Shown: positions 1-8,963 of the stretch, piece after piece
Layout of the letters: the number at the start of each line of letters is the position of its first letter
How positions within the stretch are numbered: position 1 is the first letter of the stretch
DNA from: Anaerorhabdus sp036636695
Lineage (GTDB): Bacteria > Bacillota_I > Bacilli_A > Erysipelotrichales > Erysipelotrichaceae
Direction: 5' to 3' (one strand)
DNA length: 64,000 nt
Assembly (NCBI RefSeq): GCF_036636695.1
Contig: NZ_JAVWNW010000007.1
Program-made: the position numbers and the translations under genes
The notes under the pieces: generated by a model
Seen by the model: only the letters and a program-made list of their open reading frames with translations
The model's database searches: none
Told to the model about the DNA's origin: nothing

Positions 1-931
1 CAACCACAACTAATAATGAGCGTTTCTCTTCAGTTGGTAATACTGCAATAACTTCTGCAGGAGCCAATGCATTTTTAACTAACTCAGTTGTATTTTCACT
101 CCATTCAAAGATATCAATTTTTTCACCATTTAATTCATCGCTAATTTCTTGAACACGTTGTCCACGAGGCCCAATACAAGCACCACGAGGATCAATATCA
201 TCATTCTTTGAATAAACAGCCATTTTTGTTCTTTCGCCTGCTTCACGAGCAATTCCACGAATTTCTACAATACCTTGATAAATTTCTGGGACTTCTTTTT
301 CAAACAAACGTTTAACAAGTTTAGCATCCGCACGTGATACTAAAACTTGTGAACCCTTCGTATCTTTATTACATTCAGTAATAACTACACGAATTTTTTG
401 ACCTTCTTGATAGCGTTCACCAGGAATTTGAGCTCCTTTAGGCATCAACGCAATTGTTTTGCCTAAGTTAACTAAAATGAATTTTTCTTCAACAGATTCA
501 ACAATACCAAGTACCATTTCATCTAATAAATCAATGTATTCATCATACACAGCTTGTTTTTCTGCTTCACGAATTTTTTGTTTCATTACATTCTTTGCTA
601 ATAATGCAGCAGCACGTCCTAAATCATTAATAGATACTTCATGCTCAATGTATTCACCTAATTGAATTTCAGGATTTTCTTCTTTTGCTTCTTCTAAAGA
701 AATTTCAAGTTCTTCATCTTCTACATCACTAACAACTAAATATTGTTGAAAAACAGTAATCTTACCTGTCTTATCATTAATATCAACACGTACAAGAATA
801 TCTGGAATATCGACATGTTTACGATATGCTTTTGCTAGGGCTTCCATTAATGCCTCTTTAACAATGTCTTTTGAGATTTTACGATCATCCTCAATTAATT
901 GCATTGCTTTTAATAAATCTTTAAAATTCAT
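1..931 (-). CDS. nusA: Transcription termination/antitermination factor NusA (3' part outside window)
   Basis: About 310 N-terminal residues are present and the gene runs off the left edge. I translated the minus strand from the ATG at 929-931, which follows a GGAG motif. The product begins MNFKDLLKAMQLIEDDR, typical of the NusA N-terminal RNA-polymerase-binding domain. An S1 segment (PGERYQEGQKIRVVI) and the first KH segment (IDPRGACIGPRGQRVQEI) follow. NusA binds RNA polymerase and modulates pausing, termination and antitermination. It lies 23 nt downstream of rimP, the usual rimP-nusA order, so infB and rbfA probably follow to the left. The KH2 domain and C-terminus cannot be judged. Confidence 0.95.
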   Translation of the reverse strand, partial: MNFKDLLKAMQLIEDDRKISKDIVKEALMEALAKAYRKHVDIPDILVRVDINDKTGKITVFQQYLVVSDVEDEELEISLEEAKEENPEIQLGEYIEHEVSINDLGRAAALLAKNVMKQKIREAEKQAVYDEYIDLLDEMVLGIVESVEEKFILVNLGKTIALMPKGAQIPGERYQEGQKIRVVITECNKDTKGSQVLVSRADAKLVKRLFEKEVPEIYQGIVEIRGIAREAGERTKMAVYSKNDDIDPRGACIGPRGQRVQEISDELNGEKIDIFEWSENTTELVKNALAPAEVIAVLPTEEKRSLLVVV

Positions 932-954
932 TTCTATTATTCTCCTTTTGAATT

Positions 955-1422
955 TTATATTCTTACTGCCAAACGGCAGAATTCGATATCTTCTTGGTTA
1001 AATGTAACTTCACGTGTTAATGCTTTGTCGCGATAATTCATTGTTACTTCACCATTTTCAACTTTAAGTAAATCCCCAACAATTTCCAACATTTTCTTTG
1101 CTGGATGTTTTAAGCGAACATAAATATGTTGTCCAATTAAATAACCTAATTCACTCAATTCCTTGACTTCTCTTTCAGCTCCTGGTGAACACACTTCTAA
1201 AAAGTATTCATCCAATTCAGGATATTGTTCATCAAGTATTAAAGATAGTTTTTCTGAAACATCAGCACAGGTATCGATATCCATGCTACCATCTTGTTTC
1301 ATAATTGAAATTTGCAAAATACGATTTTTCTTTTCATTTACCCATTTAACATCGTAGAGTTTTACATTAAATGGTGTAAGTTCGGGTAAAATTAGCTCTT
1401 TAATTTTGTCGAGTTGATCCAT
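955..1422 (-). CDS. rimP: Ribosome maturation factor RimP
   Basis: 155-residue protein needed for 30S subunit maturation. The central region (VCSPGAEREVKE) matches the RimP signature, and the C-terminal half forms the expected SH3-like domain (GQHIYVRLKHP to NQEDIEFCRLAVRI). A longer reading frame reaches 1461, but the ATG at 1420-1422 is preceded by AAAGGAG at the right spacing, and the extra residues fall inside a hairpin, so I chose the shorter start. It is followed closely by nusA. Its own promoter and leader hairpin lie between it and polC, so it begins the rimP-nusA transcript. Confidence 0.93.
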   Translation of the reverse strand: MDQLDKIKELILPELTPFNVKLYDVKWVNEKKNRILQISIMKQDGSMDIDTCADVSEKLSLILDEQYPELDEYFLEVCSPGAEREVKELSELGYLIGQHIYVRLKHPAKKMLEIVGDLLKVENGEVTMNYRDKALTREVTFNQEDIEFCRLAVRI

Positions 1423-1446
1423 ACGTTCTCCTTTAAACAACAATGA

Positions 1447-1469
1447 AGGAGTGGTCATCAACCACTCCT
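1447..1469 (-). promoter_or_regulatory. Leader hairpin before rimP
   Basis: A perfect 9-bp inverted repeat (AGGAGTGGT ... ACCACTCCT) with a 5-nt loop lies 25 nt upstream of the rimP start, inside the transcribed leader. The downstream sequence is only moderately U-rich, so it may be an attenuator or a structured leader rather than a full terminator. One arm carries an AGGAG sequence resembling a ribosome binding site. Confidence 0.5.
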
Positions 1470-1487
1470 CAGTTCTTACATGTCAAT

Positions 1488-1496
1488 ATAATACCA
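1488..1496 (-). promoter_or_regulatory. Extended -10 promoter of rimP-nusA
   Basis: On the minus strand TGGTATTAT matches the extended -10 form TGnTATAAT with one mismatch. It lies after the polC terminator and about 66 nt before rimP. No strong -35 box is evident. Confidence 0.5.
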
Positions 1497-1673
1497 CTTT
1501 CTTTACTGTTTGTATAGTATTTTATCTATAAACAGCCTGTTTTTCAGATAAGCCCAATTATTTTTCAAATCCGTGAATTGGTCTTTTCCGCTTTTTATTT
1601 TCTCCATATCTTCCACATAAGGTAATCAATCACTTTCTAAATCATTAAAAATTGCAATATTCCTTATAATTTC

Positions 1674-1698
1674 AAGAAAAAAGGAACTTACGTTCCTT
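1674..1698 (-). terminator. Intrinsic terminator of polC
   Basis: A 7-bp stem (AAGGAAC / GTTCCTT) with a 4-nt loop is followed on the minus strand by TTTTTTCTT. The stem overlaps the polC stop codon and separates polC from rimP. Confidence 0.75.
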
Positions 1699-4600
1699 AA
1701 AATAATGACATTTGATTTTTTTCTTGAAGTCCATCAATAGCTCCCAATACCTCAAGTTTACGAAGTAGTGTTAGTGAACATTGTGTTCTTGATGTCAAAT
1801 CTTCCTTAGAAAGAAATGGTCCTTTTTCTCTCGCCTCAACAATTGATTTTGCAACGTTTTCACCAAGTCCATCAATCGTTGTGAATGGTGGAATAATAAT
1901 TCTGTGATCATCTTTTTCGACAGTAAATTCAGTCGCAAGTGATTTGTATAGATCAATCTTTCCAATCTTATAACCTCGAGCATAAAGTTCAAGGCATACC
2001 TCTAAGACACCATATGTAGCTAGTTCACGATTTGTAACTTGCTTCGCTGTTTCTGGATTATTTCGTCGATTACGTATTTCCTCTAATCTCGATTTAATTG
2101 CATTAATTCCTTTGGTCATCGTTTCTATTTCGTATGCATCACAGCGAAGTGAGAAATAAGAAATATAATACCAATGTGGATAATGAACTTTAAACCAAGC
2201 AATACGCACTGCCATGATTACATAGGCAACCGCATGAGCCTTAGGGAACATATACTTAATTTTTTTACAGCTATCAATATACCAATCAGGAACTTCATGC
2301 TCACGCATGATAGCCTCCCATTCATCATTTAATCCTTTCCCTTTACGCACACTTTCCATGATTGTAAAGGCTACTTTTGGCGGTAAATGCTTCGCCAACA
2401 AATAAGTCATAATATCATCACGACACCCTATAACTTCTTGTAATGTAATTCCTTGCTCAACTAAGTCAGCTGCATTATTAAGCCAAACATCAGTACCATG
2501 TGATAATCCTGAGATAATAACAAGGTCACTAAAGTTTTTAGGTTTAGTTACTTCAAGCATTCCACGTACAAAACTTGTACCAAATTCAGGTAATCCCAAT
2601 GCTCCTGTTTTTTCTCCATACTCTCGGATATCAGCTTTTAATGCATCTGAAGAAGAGAAAATACTCATTGTTTCTGGATCATTCATAGGAATAGTTTTAG
2701 GATCAATACCCGAAATATTTTGTAACAAGCGCATAGCAGTCGGATCAACATGTCCTAAAATATCAAACTTTAAGACATTATCATGAATATCATGGAAGTC
2801 GAAATGTGTAGTCTTCCATTCTGATTTTGGATCGTTTGCTGGAAATTGTACGGGAGTAAAATCTGTTACATCCATATCATGAGGAATTACAATGATCCCT
2901 CCTGGATGTTGTCCCGTTGTACGCTTAACTCCTGTACACCCTACAGCTAGTCGCTCTTTTTGAGCTTTACGCATATTCTCAATACCCATCTCTTCAGAGT
3001 ATCCTGTTACATAACCAAAAGCTGTTTTATCTGCGACAGTTCCAATTGTTCCTGCACGGAATACATGATCCTCACCAAATACTTCTTTAGTAAATAAATG
3101 TGCTTTATCTTGATATTCTCCAGAGAAGTTTAAGTCAATATCGGGTACTTTATCTCCTTCAAATCCAAGAAATGTTTCAAACGGAATATTTTGTCCATTA
3201 CCACGAATCATTTGATGACAACCTGGACATTCCTTGTCTGGTAAGTCAAAACCTGAAGCAACTTTATCATCATCAATAAATTCAACATAATGACAATTCT
3301 CACATACATAATGCGGCATTAAAGGATTAACTTCTGTAATTCCGCTCATTGTTGCAACAAAGGAAGATCCAACAGATCCACGTGAACCTACCAAGTAACC
3401 ATCTTCATTACTTCTTTTAACTAACAAATGTGAAATGTAGTAGATAACTCCATATCCATTCCCAATAATACTATTTAATTCTCTTTCAAGTCGTTTTTCT
3501 ACAATTTCAGGTAAGACATCACCATAAATACGATGTGCCGTTTGATAACAAACTTCTCGTAATTTCTCATCACTACCTTCAATGGTTGGTGCAAACAAAC
3601 CATCTGGAACAGGTTGCGATTTTTCAATTTGTTCAGCAATTTTATTAGTGTTTTCTATTACAATTTCATGAACTAATTTTTGATTATTTAACCAACTAAA
3701 TGCTTCTAACATTTCTGTTGTTGTTCTAAAATGTTGTTCTGGATTAACTAATTGACGACGAATTTTTTCATTATATACATACAATGGATGACGAACTCCA
3801 CCAATACCTTGTGTTTGAATATAAATATCACGATAGATTTTTTCAGTAGGATCGCAATAATGTGCATCTCCTGTTGCAACTACAATTTTTCCTAACGCTT
3901 GAGCAGTATTAATAATACGAGTCAAAACTTCTTTTAGTCTTTCCATGGAAGGAATTGAATGCATTGCTATTAAATGACTATAGTTTGCTAGTGGTTGAAC
4001 TTCAATATAATCATAAAATTCTATTGCTCTTTCTAAATCTTCTTGACTACGATTTGCTGCACTCTCAAACACATCACCATTTAAACATGCAGATCCAATT
4101 AATATATTTTCTCTAAATTCATTTAACTTGCTTCTAAAAATACGTGGTTCTGCTAAAAATTCACTACCATTTGATTTGCTATTGGCATTACCAAAAATAG
4201 CGAGTGTCTCTGTATTTGAAGTAGTTACCAATTGATAGATTGATTTAATACCTTTTTGATTTTTCGCAAGGACACAAACATGACTACTTCTAACTTTTGC
4301 ATATGATTGTGCACTTTGTAAATTTTGTAAATCAATCAAAGTTTGAGCGCCTCTATCTTTGGCTTGATGAATCATTGCTAGAAAGACATCCGCTAAAACA
4401 TTAGCATCATAATCAGCACGATGCGCAACTTCTTCATCATAGGCAATTCGATATAAGCGAGCAATATTTCCTAAACGATAGGTACGTCTTTCACTGTGAA
4501 TAGCACGGGCAAAGTCAAGTGTATCTATAACTGGATTAGTAAGTGGTTTTCTTCCTAATCGCTTTAATTCTTCATTCATAAATCCAATATCAAACGATGC

Positions 4601-6052
4601 ATTATGGGCTACTAAAATACGATCACCTATCCATTCAAGTAATTCGTCTACAGCCTCAGCAAATGGTTTAGCATCATGAACTAAATCTTCCGTAATACTC
4701 GTTTTCTCTTGAATAAACGGCGGAATTTTAACTGGTGGTTTAATGAACATTTGTTTACGTTCAATAACTGTTTGATTTTTTATTAATACGCCACCAAATT
4801 CAATAATATGATCAAAGAAACAAGATAATCCCGTTGTTTCTAAGTCAAATGCAATATATTCAGAATTAAACAAATCTTGGTCATTAGGTCTACGAACGAT
4901 ATTCAATTGTGGCTCAACCATGTTCATTTCAACACCATATATCATTTTAAAATTCGCATCAGGATTTTTTTTCAGTATTTTACTAACTGCCGCTTGTGCT
5001 TTTGGAAATGCTTGAACAGCCATATGATCAGTAATTGCTATTGCATTGTGTCCCCAAGCAAATGCTTGATTAACATATTCCGCAATTTCACAAACTCCAT
5101 CCATCTCTGACATAATTGTATGAGTATGTAACTCAACACGTTTTTCATTAGATAAATCTGATCGTGAATCTTTTTCTATTTTCTCAATATCATTTGATTT
5201 ACAAACTAATTCTTTTTCATATGAATCATAAATAATTGAACCGTAAACACGAACTGTATCTCCTTCGCTAACCTCTTTCATTTTTTCAAGAGGTAAACGA
5301 TTATTTTCAAAACGCTTAATAACGATTGCATCTGTTTCATCAGCAAGCGAAATTGTTTGAATCGTATTTCCTGTACGCGTTGTTTGATAAACTACTCTAA
5401 AAACAGTCGCATCAAATTGAATATTATCACATTCATTTAGTGCATCTTTTAGTTTAATTACCATGTAATTATCTTTTTTAACACGCTTCATTGTATATTT
5501 TGTAGTCTCTTCTTTTTTTACTTGCGTATTAGAAGTTGGTGTTGATTTACTCATAGGTACAATTAACTCATCAATCTTAACAACTAATTCTTTCGTGCAG
5601 AGCGATATTAGTTGTTCTTTAAAGCCAACTGAGTTCAAAAATAAAACTAATTCTTCTTCATAATAAGAAGCTTTCTTCACATCTTCATCATTCGCAAAAA
5701 GTATTTGAATACCATCACTTGTATAAGATGGCATACCTTCTTTAAAAATTAAATGAGACGGTGAAAATGTTGCAAAATACCAAACATATTTTTGTAATTC
5801 TTGAATATTTTCTTCATATGTAGCAGTTTCAACATATACACGACAACTTTTACATAAAGATGCACAAAAGTATTCACTAAGTGCTTTATATAAATCAAAG
5901 GGTAAAATTTTATCTAATTGTATAGTAAGTTCTAATCGTTCATTTTTCTTGAAAAAACGAGCATTTGTTACTGTCGCATTATCAAAATAAGTCAATAATT
6001 TTTGATTGACATTAAGATTATGAACTAAATTACTTAATGGTAATGGTTTCAT
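1697..6052 (-). CDS. polC: DNA polymerase III PolC, Gram-positive replicative polymerase
   Basis: 1451 residues, the normal PolC length. In order: an N-terminal domain and an OB fold (about 210-310); a PHP domain with ELHTHTIMSEMDG and AITDHMA, split by the inserted 3'-5' exonuclease (about 410-580, YIAFDLETTGLS and VAHNASFDIGFM); a zinc-binding segment (CENCHYVEF ... DKECPGCHQM); the palm with the catalytic motif PDIDLNFSGEYQ; and a C-terminal duplex-binding region ending KNQMSLF. It replicates the chromosome with the sliding clamp and proofreads through the exonuclease. The ATG at 6050-6052 follows GAGAGG. It is transcribed alone between two terminators. No key residue appears to be missing. 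Confidence 0.98.
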   Translation of the reverse strand: MKPLPLSNLVHNLNVNQKLLTYFDNATVTNARFFKKNERLELTIQLDKILPFDLYKALSEYFCASLCKSCRVYVETATYEENIQELQKYVWYFATFSPSHLIFKEGMPSYTSDGIQILFANDEDVKKASYYEEELVLFLNSVGFKEQLISLCTKELVVKIDELIVPMSKSTPTSNTQVKKEETTKYTMKRVKKDNYMVIKLKDALNECDNIQFDATVFRVVYQTTRTGNTIQTISLADETDAIVIKRFENNRLPLEKMKEVSEGDTVRVYGSIIYDSYEKELVCKSNDIEKIEKDSRSDLSNEKRVELHTHTIMSEMDGVCEIAEYVNQAFAWGHNAIAITDHMAVQAFPKAQAAVSKILKKNPDANFKMIYGVEMNMVEPQLNIVRRPNDQDLFNSEYIAFDLETTGLSCFFDHIIEFGGVLIKNQTVIERKQMFIKPPVKIPPFIQEKTSITEDLVHDAKPFAEAVDELLEWIGDRILVAHNASFDIGFMNEELKRLGRKPLTNPVIDTLDFARAIHSERRTYRLGNIARLYRIAYDEEVAHRADYDANVLADVFLAMIHQAKDRGAQTLIDLQNLQSAQSYAKVRSSHVCVLAKNQKGIKSIYQLVTTSNTETLAIFGNANSKSNGSEFLAEPRIFRSKLNEFRENILIGSACLNGDVFESAANRSQEDLERAIEFYDYIEVQPLANYSHLIAMHSIPSMERLKEVLTRIINTAQALGKIVVATGDAHYCDPTEKIYRDIYIQTQGIGGVRHPLYVYNEKIRRQLVNPEQHFRTTTEMLEAFSWLNNQKLVHEIVIENTNKIAEQIEKSQPVPDGLFAPTIEGSDEKLREVCYQTAHRIYGDVLPEIVEKRLERELNSIIGNGYGVIYYISHLLVKRSNEDGYLVGSRGSVGSSFVATMSGITEVNPLMPHYVCENCHYVEFIDDDKVASGFDLPDKECPGCHQMIRGNGQNIPFETFLGFEGDKVPDIDLNFSGEYQDKAHLFTKEVFGEDHVFRAGTIGTVADKTAFGYVTGYSEEMGIENMRKAQKERLAVGCTGVKRTTGQHPGGIIVIPHDMDVTDFTPVQFPANDPKSEWKTTHFDFHDIHDNVLKFDILGHVDPTAMRLLQNISGIDPKTIPMNDPETMSIFSSSDALKADIREYGEKTGALGLPEFGTSFVRGMLEVTKPKNFSDLVIISGLSHGTDVWLNNAADLVEQGITLQEVIGCRDDIMTYLLAKHLPPKVAFTIMESVRKGKGLNDEWEAIMREHEVPDWYIDSCKKIKYMFPKAHAVAYVIMAVRIAWFKVHYPHWYYISYFSLRCDAYEIETMTKGINAIKSRLEEIRNRRNNPETAKQVTNRELATYGVLEVCLELYARGYKIGKIDLYKSLATEFTVEKDDHRIIIPPFTTIDGLGENVAKSIVEAREKGPFLSKEDLTSRTQCSLTLLRKLEVLGAIDGLQEKNQMSLF

Positions 6053-6078
6053 TGGTGCCTCTCATTCTAACGTCTATA

Positions 6079-6087
6079 ATCATATCA
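6079..6087 (-). promoter_or_regulatory. Probable polC promoter, extended -10
   Basis: TGATATGAT on the minus strand resembles TGnTATAAT and lies 27 nt before the polC start. The -35 region is poor. The rest of the 218-nt gap holds only the upstream terminator. Confidence 0.4.
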
Positions 6088-6235
6088 TTTTTTAACTGTT
6101 TTTTTAAGACGCATTTCTATTTTATTTAAGTAGATGCTTAAAAAATTATCACATTATATTATTGCTGGATAATTACGTACATTATTTTTAACTATTTCTT
6201 CAAAGTATCTATTCATTATAGTTCATAAATTGAAG

Positions 6236-6263
6236 AAATAAATAAAGAGGTTTTAACCTCTTT
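6236..6263 (-). terminator. Terminator of the nfn operon
   Basis: Stem AAAGAGGTT / AACCTCTTT with a very short loop, followed on the minus strand by ATTTATTTC. It lies 8 nt after the nfnB stop codon. Confidence 0.75.
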
Positions 6264-6270
6264 ATTTAGC

Positions 6271-7635
6271 TTATAAAAGTTCTTTGCAAATACTTTCTGC
6301 TGCTTTCTTTCCTGCACCCATCGCAAGAATTACTGTTGCCGCTCCACTTACTGCATCACCACCTGCGTATACTGATTGAATTGAAGTCATTTGATCTTCA
6401 TTCACCACAATACAGCCACGTTTATTTACTTCAAGTTTTTTTTCTGAGTCTTTCAATAATGGATTGCTTGAAGTACCGATTGCCATAATTACATAGTCAC
6501 AAGCAATATTAAATTCACTATTTTCTTTTACTGTGACTCCACGTCTTCCTTTTTCATCCGGTTCGCCAAGTTCCATTGATACACATGTCATTCCTGACAC
6601 TCTACCGTTTTCATCTTTTTCAATTGCTACTGGATTTGTTAGAATTTTAAAATCAATTCCTTCTTCCATTGCATGTTCAACTTCTTCTTTTCTTGCCGGC
6701 ATTTCATCAAGTGAGCGACGATAAACAAGTGTCACCTTATCGCCTAATCGACGTGCACATCGTGCTGCATCCATTGCTACATTACCCCCACCTACAACAA
6801 TTGTGTGTTGTGGTTTAGCGATTGGTGTATCATAACGGTCATCGTAAGCTTTCATCAAATTACAACGAGTTAAATATTCATTTGCACTTACAACTCCAAC
6901 AGCATTTTCATTAGGAATGTTCATGAAATTAGGAAGACCTGCACCAGAGCCAATAAAAAGCGCCTTAAATCCTTCATCCCACAAATCTTCAATTGTTTTT
7001 ATTTTGCCGATTATTACGTTATTCTCAATTTTGACATTATAGTGACGAAGCGCATCAATCTCTTTTTTCACAATTGATTTAGGTAATCTAAATTCTGGAA
7101 TACCATATGTTAATACCCCACCACTTGCATGGAGTGCTTCAAAAATTGTTACATCAAATCCCGCTTTTGCACAATCAATTGCGCAGGATAACCCAGCTGG
7201 ACCACTTCCAATGATTCCAACTTTCATACCATTTGTTTTAACAGTAGTTACTTTATCTTCACCATGATCTGCGACAAAACGTTCTAATCGGCCAATAGCC
7301 ACTGCTTCACCTTTTATACCTCGGACGCATTCTTTTTCACATTGACTCTCTTGCGGACAAACTCGTCCACAAATGCTTGGAAAATTATTTGTTAATTTGA
7401 TTTCATGAAGTGCTTCATCGATTTGATCATTCGCAAGATATTGAATGAATTCAGGAATATGCACATGAACAGGACAACCATTCATACAAGGCTTATGTTT
7501 GCAATTTAAGCAGCGATTTGCTTCTTGAATTGCCATCTCTTTTGTATAACCTAATGCAACTTCTTCAAAGTTTTTGCTACGTATTGTAGGGTCTTGAAAA
7601 GGCATTGGTGTTTTTTCATTTTGCATATTTGGCAT
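6271..7635 (-). CDS. nfnB: NADH-dependent reduced ferredoxin:NADP+ oxidoreductase, large subunit NfnB
   Basis: 454 residues related to the glutamate synthase small subunit. The N-terminus carries cysteine groups for two [4Fe-4S] clusters (CLNCKHKPCMNGCPVHVH; CGRVCPQESQCEKECVRG). An FAD-binding motif (GIIGSGPAGLSCAIDCAKAG) and an NADPH-binding motif (VVGGGNVAMDAARCARRLG) follow. With NfnA it would form the cytosolic flavin-bifurcating complex coupling reduced ferredoxin and NADH to NADP+ reduction. It starts at the base where nfnA stops, so the two are translationally coupled. No large glutamate synthase subunit is adjacent, which favours Nfn over GltD. The related SudA sulfide dehydrogenase subunit cannot be excluded. 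Confidence 0.88.
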   Translation of the reverse strand: MPNMQNEKTPMPFQDPTIRSKNFEEVALGYTKEMAIQEANRCLNCKHKPCMNGCPVHVHIPEFIQYLANDQIDEALHEIKLTNNFPSICGRVCPQESQCEKECVRGIKGEAVAIGRLERFVADHGEDKVTTVKTNGMKVGIIGSGPAGLSCAIDCAKAGFDVTIFEALHASGGVLTYGIPEFRLPKSIVKKEIDALRHYNVKIENNVIIGKIKTIEDLWDEGFKALFIGSGAGLPNFMNIPNENAVGVVSANEYLTRCNLMKAYDDRYDTPIAKPQHTIVVGGGNVAMDAARCARRLGDKVTLVYRRSLDEMPARKEEVEHAMEEGIDFKILTNPVAIEKDENGRVSGMTCVSMELGEPDEKGRRGVTVKENSEFNIACDYVIMAIGTSSNPLLKDSEKKLEVNKRGCIVVNEDQMTSIQSVYAGGDAVSGAATVILAMGAGKKAAESICKELL

Positions 7636-8462
7636 TATTTAACTTCCTCCTTCATCAAACGACATTGATGAGATTCATCATCACGATACATGCGGTTTCG
7701 TTCAACAAGATTCGAGAAATCAACTTTATGGCCATCAAAGTCTGGACCATCAACACAAGCAAATTTTGTTTGCCCATCTACAGTCACACGACAACCACCA
7801 CACATACCTGTGCCATCAATCATAATTGGGTTTAAACTAACTATCGTTTTAATATTTTTAGCTTTTGTAACATCACAAATTGCACGCATCATTGGAATTG
7901 GTCCAATCGCAATAACTAAATCATATTCTTTTGTTTTAAGCAATTCTTCTAAAGCATTAGTTACAAATCCTTTATTCCCATTAGAACCATCATCAGTCAT
8001 AATCACACAATCATTAGCGATTGCTTTCATTTCATTTTCAAGAATAATCATTTCAGTATTTCTAAATCCTGCAATCATATCAACTTCTACATTATGTGTA
8101 GCAAGATACTTAGCGCTTGGATAAGCAATTGCTGTTCCAACACCTCCACCAACAACACATACTTTTTTGGCTTCTTCAAATTCTGTCGGTCTGCCTAATG
8201 GACCTACTAAATCCAAAACAGAATCACCTTCATTGAGCTTACTCAATTTTAAAGTAGTTTTTCCGATTGCTTGAACAATGATTGTTATCGTTCCTTTTAT
8301 TGCATCATGATCCGCAATAGTTAAAGGAACTCGTTCACCAAATTCATCAACACGTAAAATAATAAACTGCCCTGGTTCTACTTTTTTACTAATTGCATTC
8401 GCTTCTAATTCAAATAAATATACATCCGGATTTAACTGTTTCTTCGTTAGAATTTTCGCCAT
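7635..8462 (-). CDS. nfnA: Nfn small subunit NfnA (FAD/[2Fe-2S], PyrK-like)
   Basis: 275 residues of the ferredoxin-NADP reductase / PyrK type. There is an N-terminal flavin-binding barrel (GERVPLTIADHD), an NAD-binding region (VCVVGGGVGTAIAYPSAKYL) and a C-terminal [2Fe-2S] site in MIDGTGMCGGCRV followed by FACVDGPDFDG. Three cysteines and an aspartate are available as ligands, as described for Nfn small subunits; this separates it from PyrK, which has four cysteines. It precedes nfnB in a two-gene operon with a strong promoter. Confidence 0.87.
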   Translation of the reverse strand: MAKILTKKQLNPDVYLFELEANAISKKVEPGQFIILRVDEFGERVPLTIADHDAIKGTITIIVQAIGKTTLKLSKLNEGDSVLDLVGPLGRPTEFEEAKKVCVVGGGVGTAIAYPSAKYLATHNVEVDMIAGFRNTEMIILENEMKAIANDCVIMTDDGSNGNKGFVTNALEELLKTKEYDLVIAIGPIPMMRAICDVTKAKNIKTIVSLNPIMIDGTGMCGGCRVTVDGQTKFACVDGPDFDGHKVDFSNLVERNRMYRDDESHQCRLMKEEVK

Positions 8463-8485
8463 ATCATTTACCTCACATTGTCATT

Positions 8486-8514
8486 ATTATACATGAAAAG
8501 AGTACCCAGTCCAA
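8486..8514 (-). promoter_or_regulatory. Promoter of nfnAB
   Basis: On the minus strand a -35 box TTGGAC (8509-8514), a 17-bp spacer and a perfect TATAAT (8486-8491), 23 nt before the nfnA start. Confidence 0.75.
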
Positions 8515-8536
8515 GCAGGAATTGAACAGTTATTTG

Positions 8537-8545
8537 TGATATAAT
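8537..8545 (+). promoter_or_regulatory. Extended -10 promoter of the lipoprotein gene
   Basis: TGATATAAT is a perfect extended -10 element 27 nt before the ATG at 8573, divergent from the nfn promoter. Confidence 0.6.
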
Positions 8546-8572
8546 TAACATAATGAATTGGGGTAGATAATT

Positions 8573-8917
8573 ATGAAATTTTTGTATATTCTATGTATTT
8601 TTCTATTAATGGGGTGCCAAGTTAATTCCACATCTACTTCACCTACTCCTATACCAGATGACAATCTAATATCAAAAGTACAAACACAGCTTAAAGACTC
8701 TGATTTCAAATCAATTGAATGCAATTCAACAACATGCAGTGTAGATACAATAGTTTTGAAAGAAGGTATGGGCATTCTTTCTGATAATTCATATTTGGGT
8801 AAAGAAGTTTATCTTGTTGAATTTATTGATTATGAAAGTAAATCTATTCTTAATAACTTGATTATTTATGTCTCCATTGATAATGAAGAAATAATTGGTT
8901 ATGGGTACATAGATTAG
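8573..8917 (+). CDS. Small predicted lipoprotein of unknown function
   Basis: 114 residues. A short hydrophobic signal (FLYILCIFLLMGC) ends in a lipobox with Cys15, so the protein should be lipid-anchored outside the membrane. A Ser/Thr/Pro linker follows (NSTSTSPTPIP), then a small domain with a Cys pair (IECNSTTCSVDT) that could form a disulfide. I do not recognise the family. The upstream GGGTAGATAATT provides a weak ribosome binding site. It is followed 46 nt later by another small gene of unknown function in the same direction. Confidence 0.7.
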   Translation: MKFLYILCIFLLMGCQVNSTSTSPTPIPDDNLISKVQTQLKDSDFKSIECNSTTCSVDTIVLKEGMGILSDNSYLGKEVYLVEFIDYESKSILNNLIIYVSIDNEEIIGYGYID

Positions 8918-8963
8918 ATATTCTTTCGCTGGTTTTCATGGTAAAATAGAACAGGTGATTAAT

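Noticed and set aside
7690..8124. 144-codon plus-strand frame
   Set aside because: Lies entirely antisense to nfnA, whose protein is clearly recognisable; no own signals.
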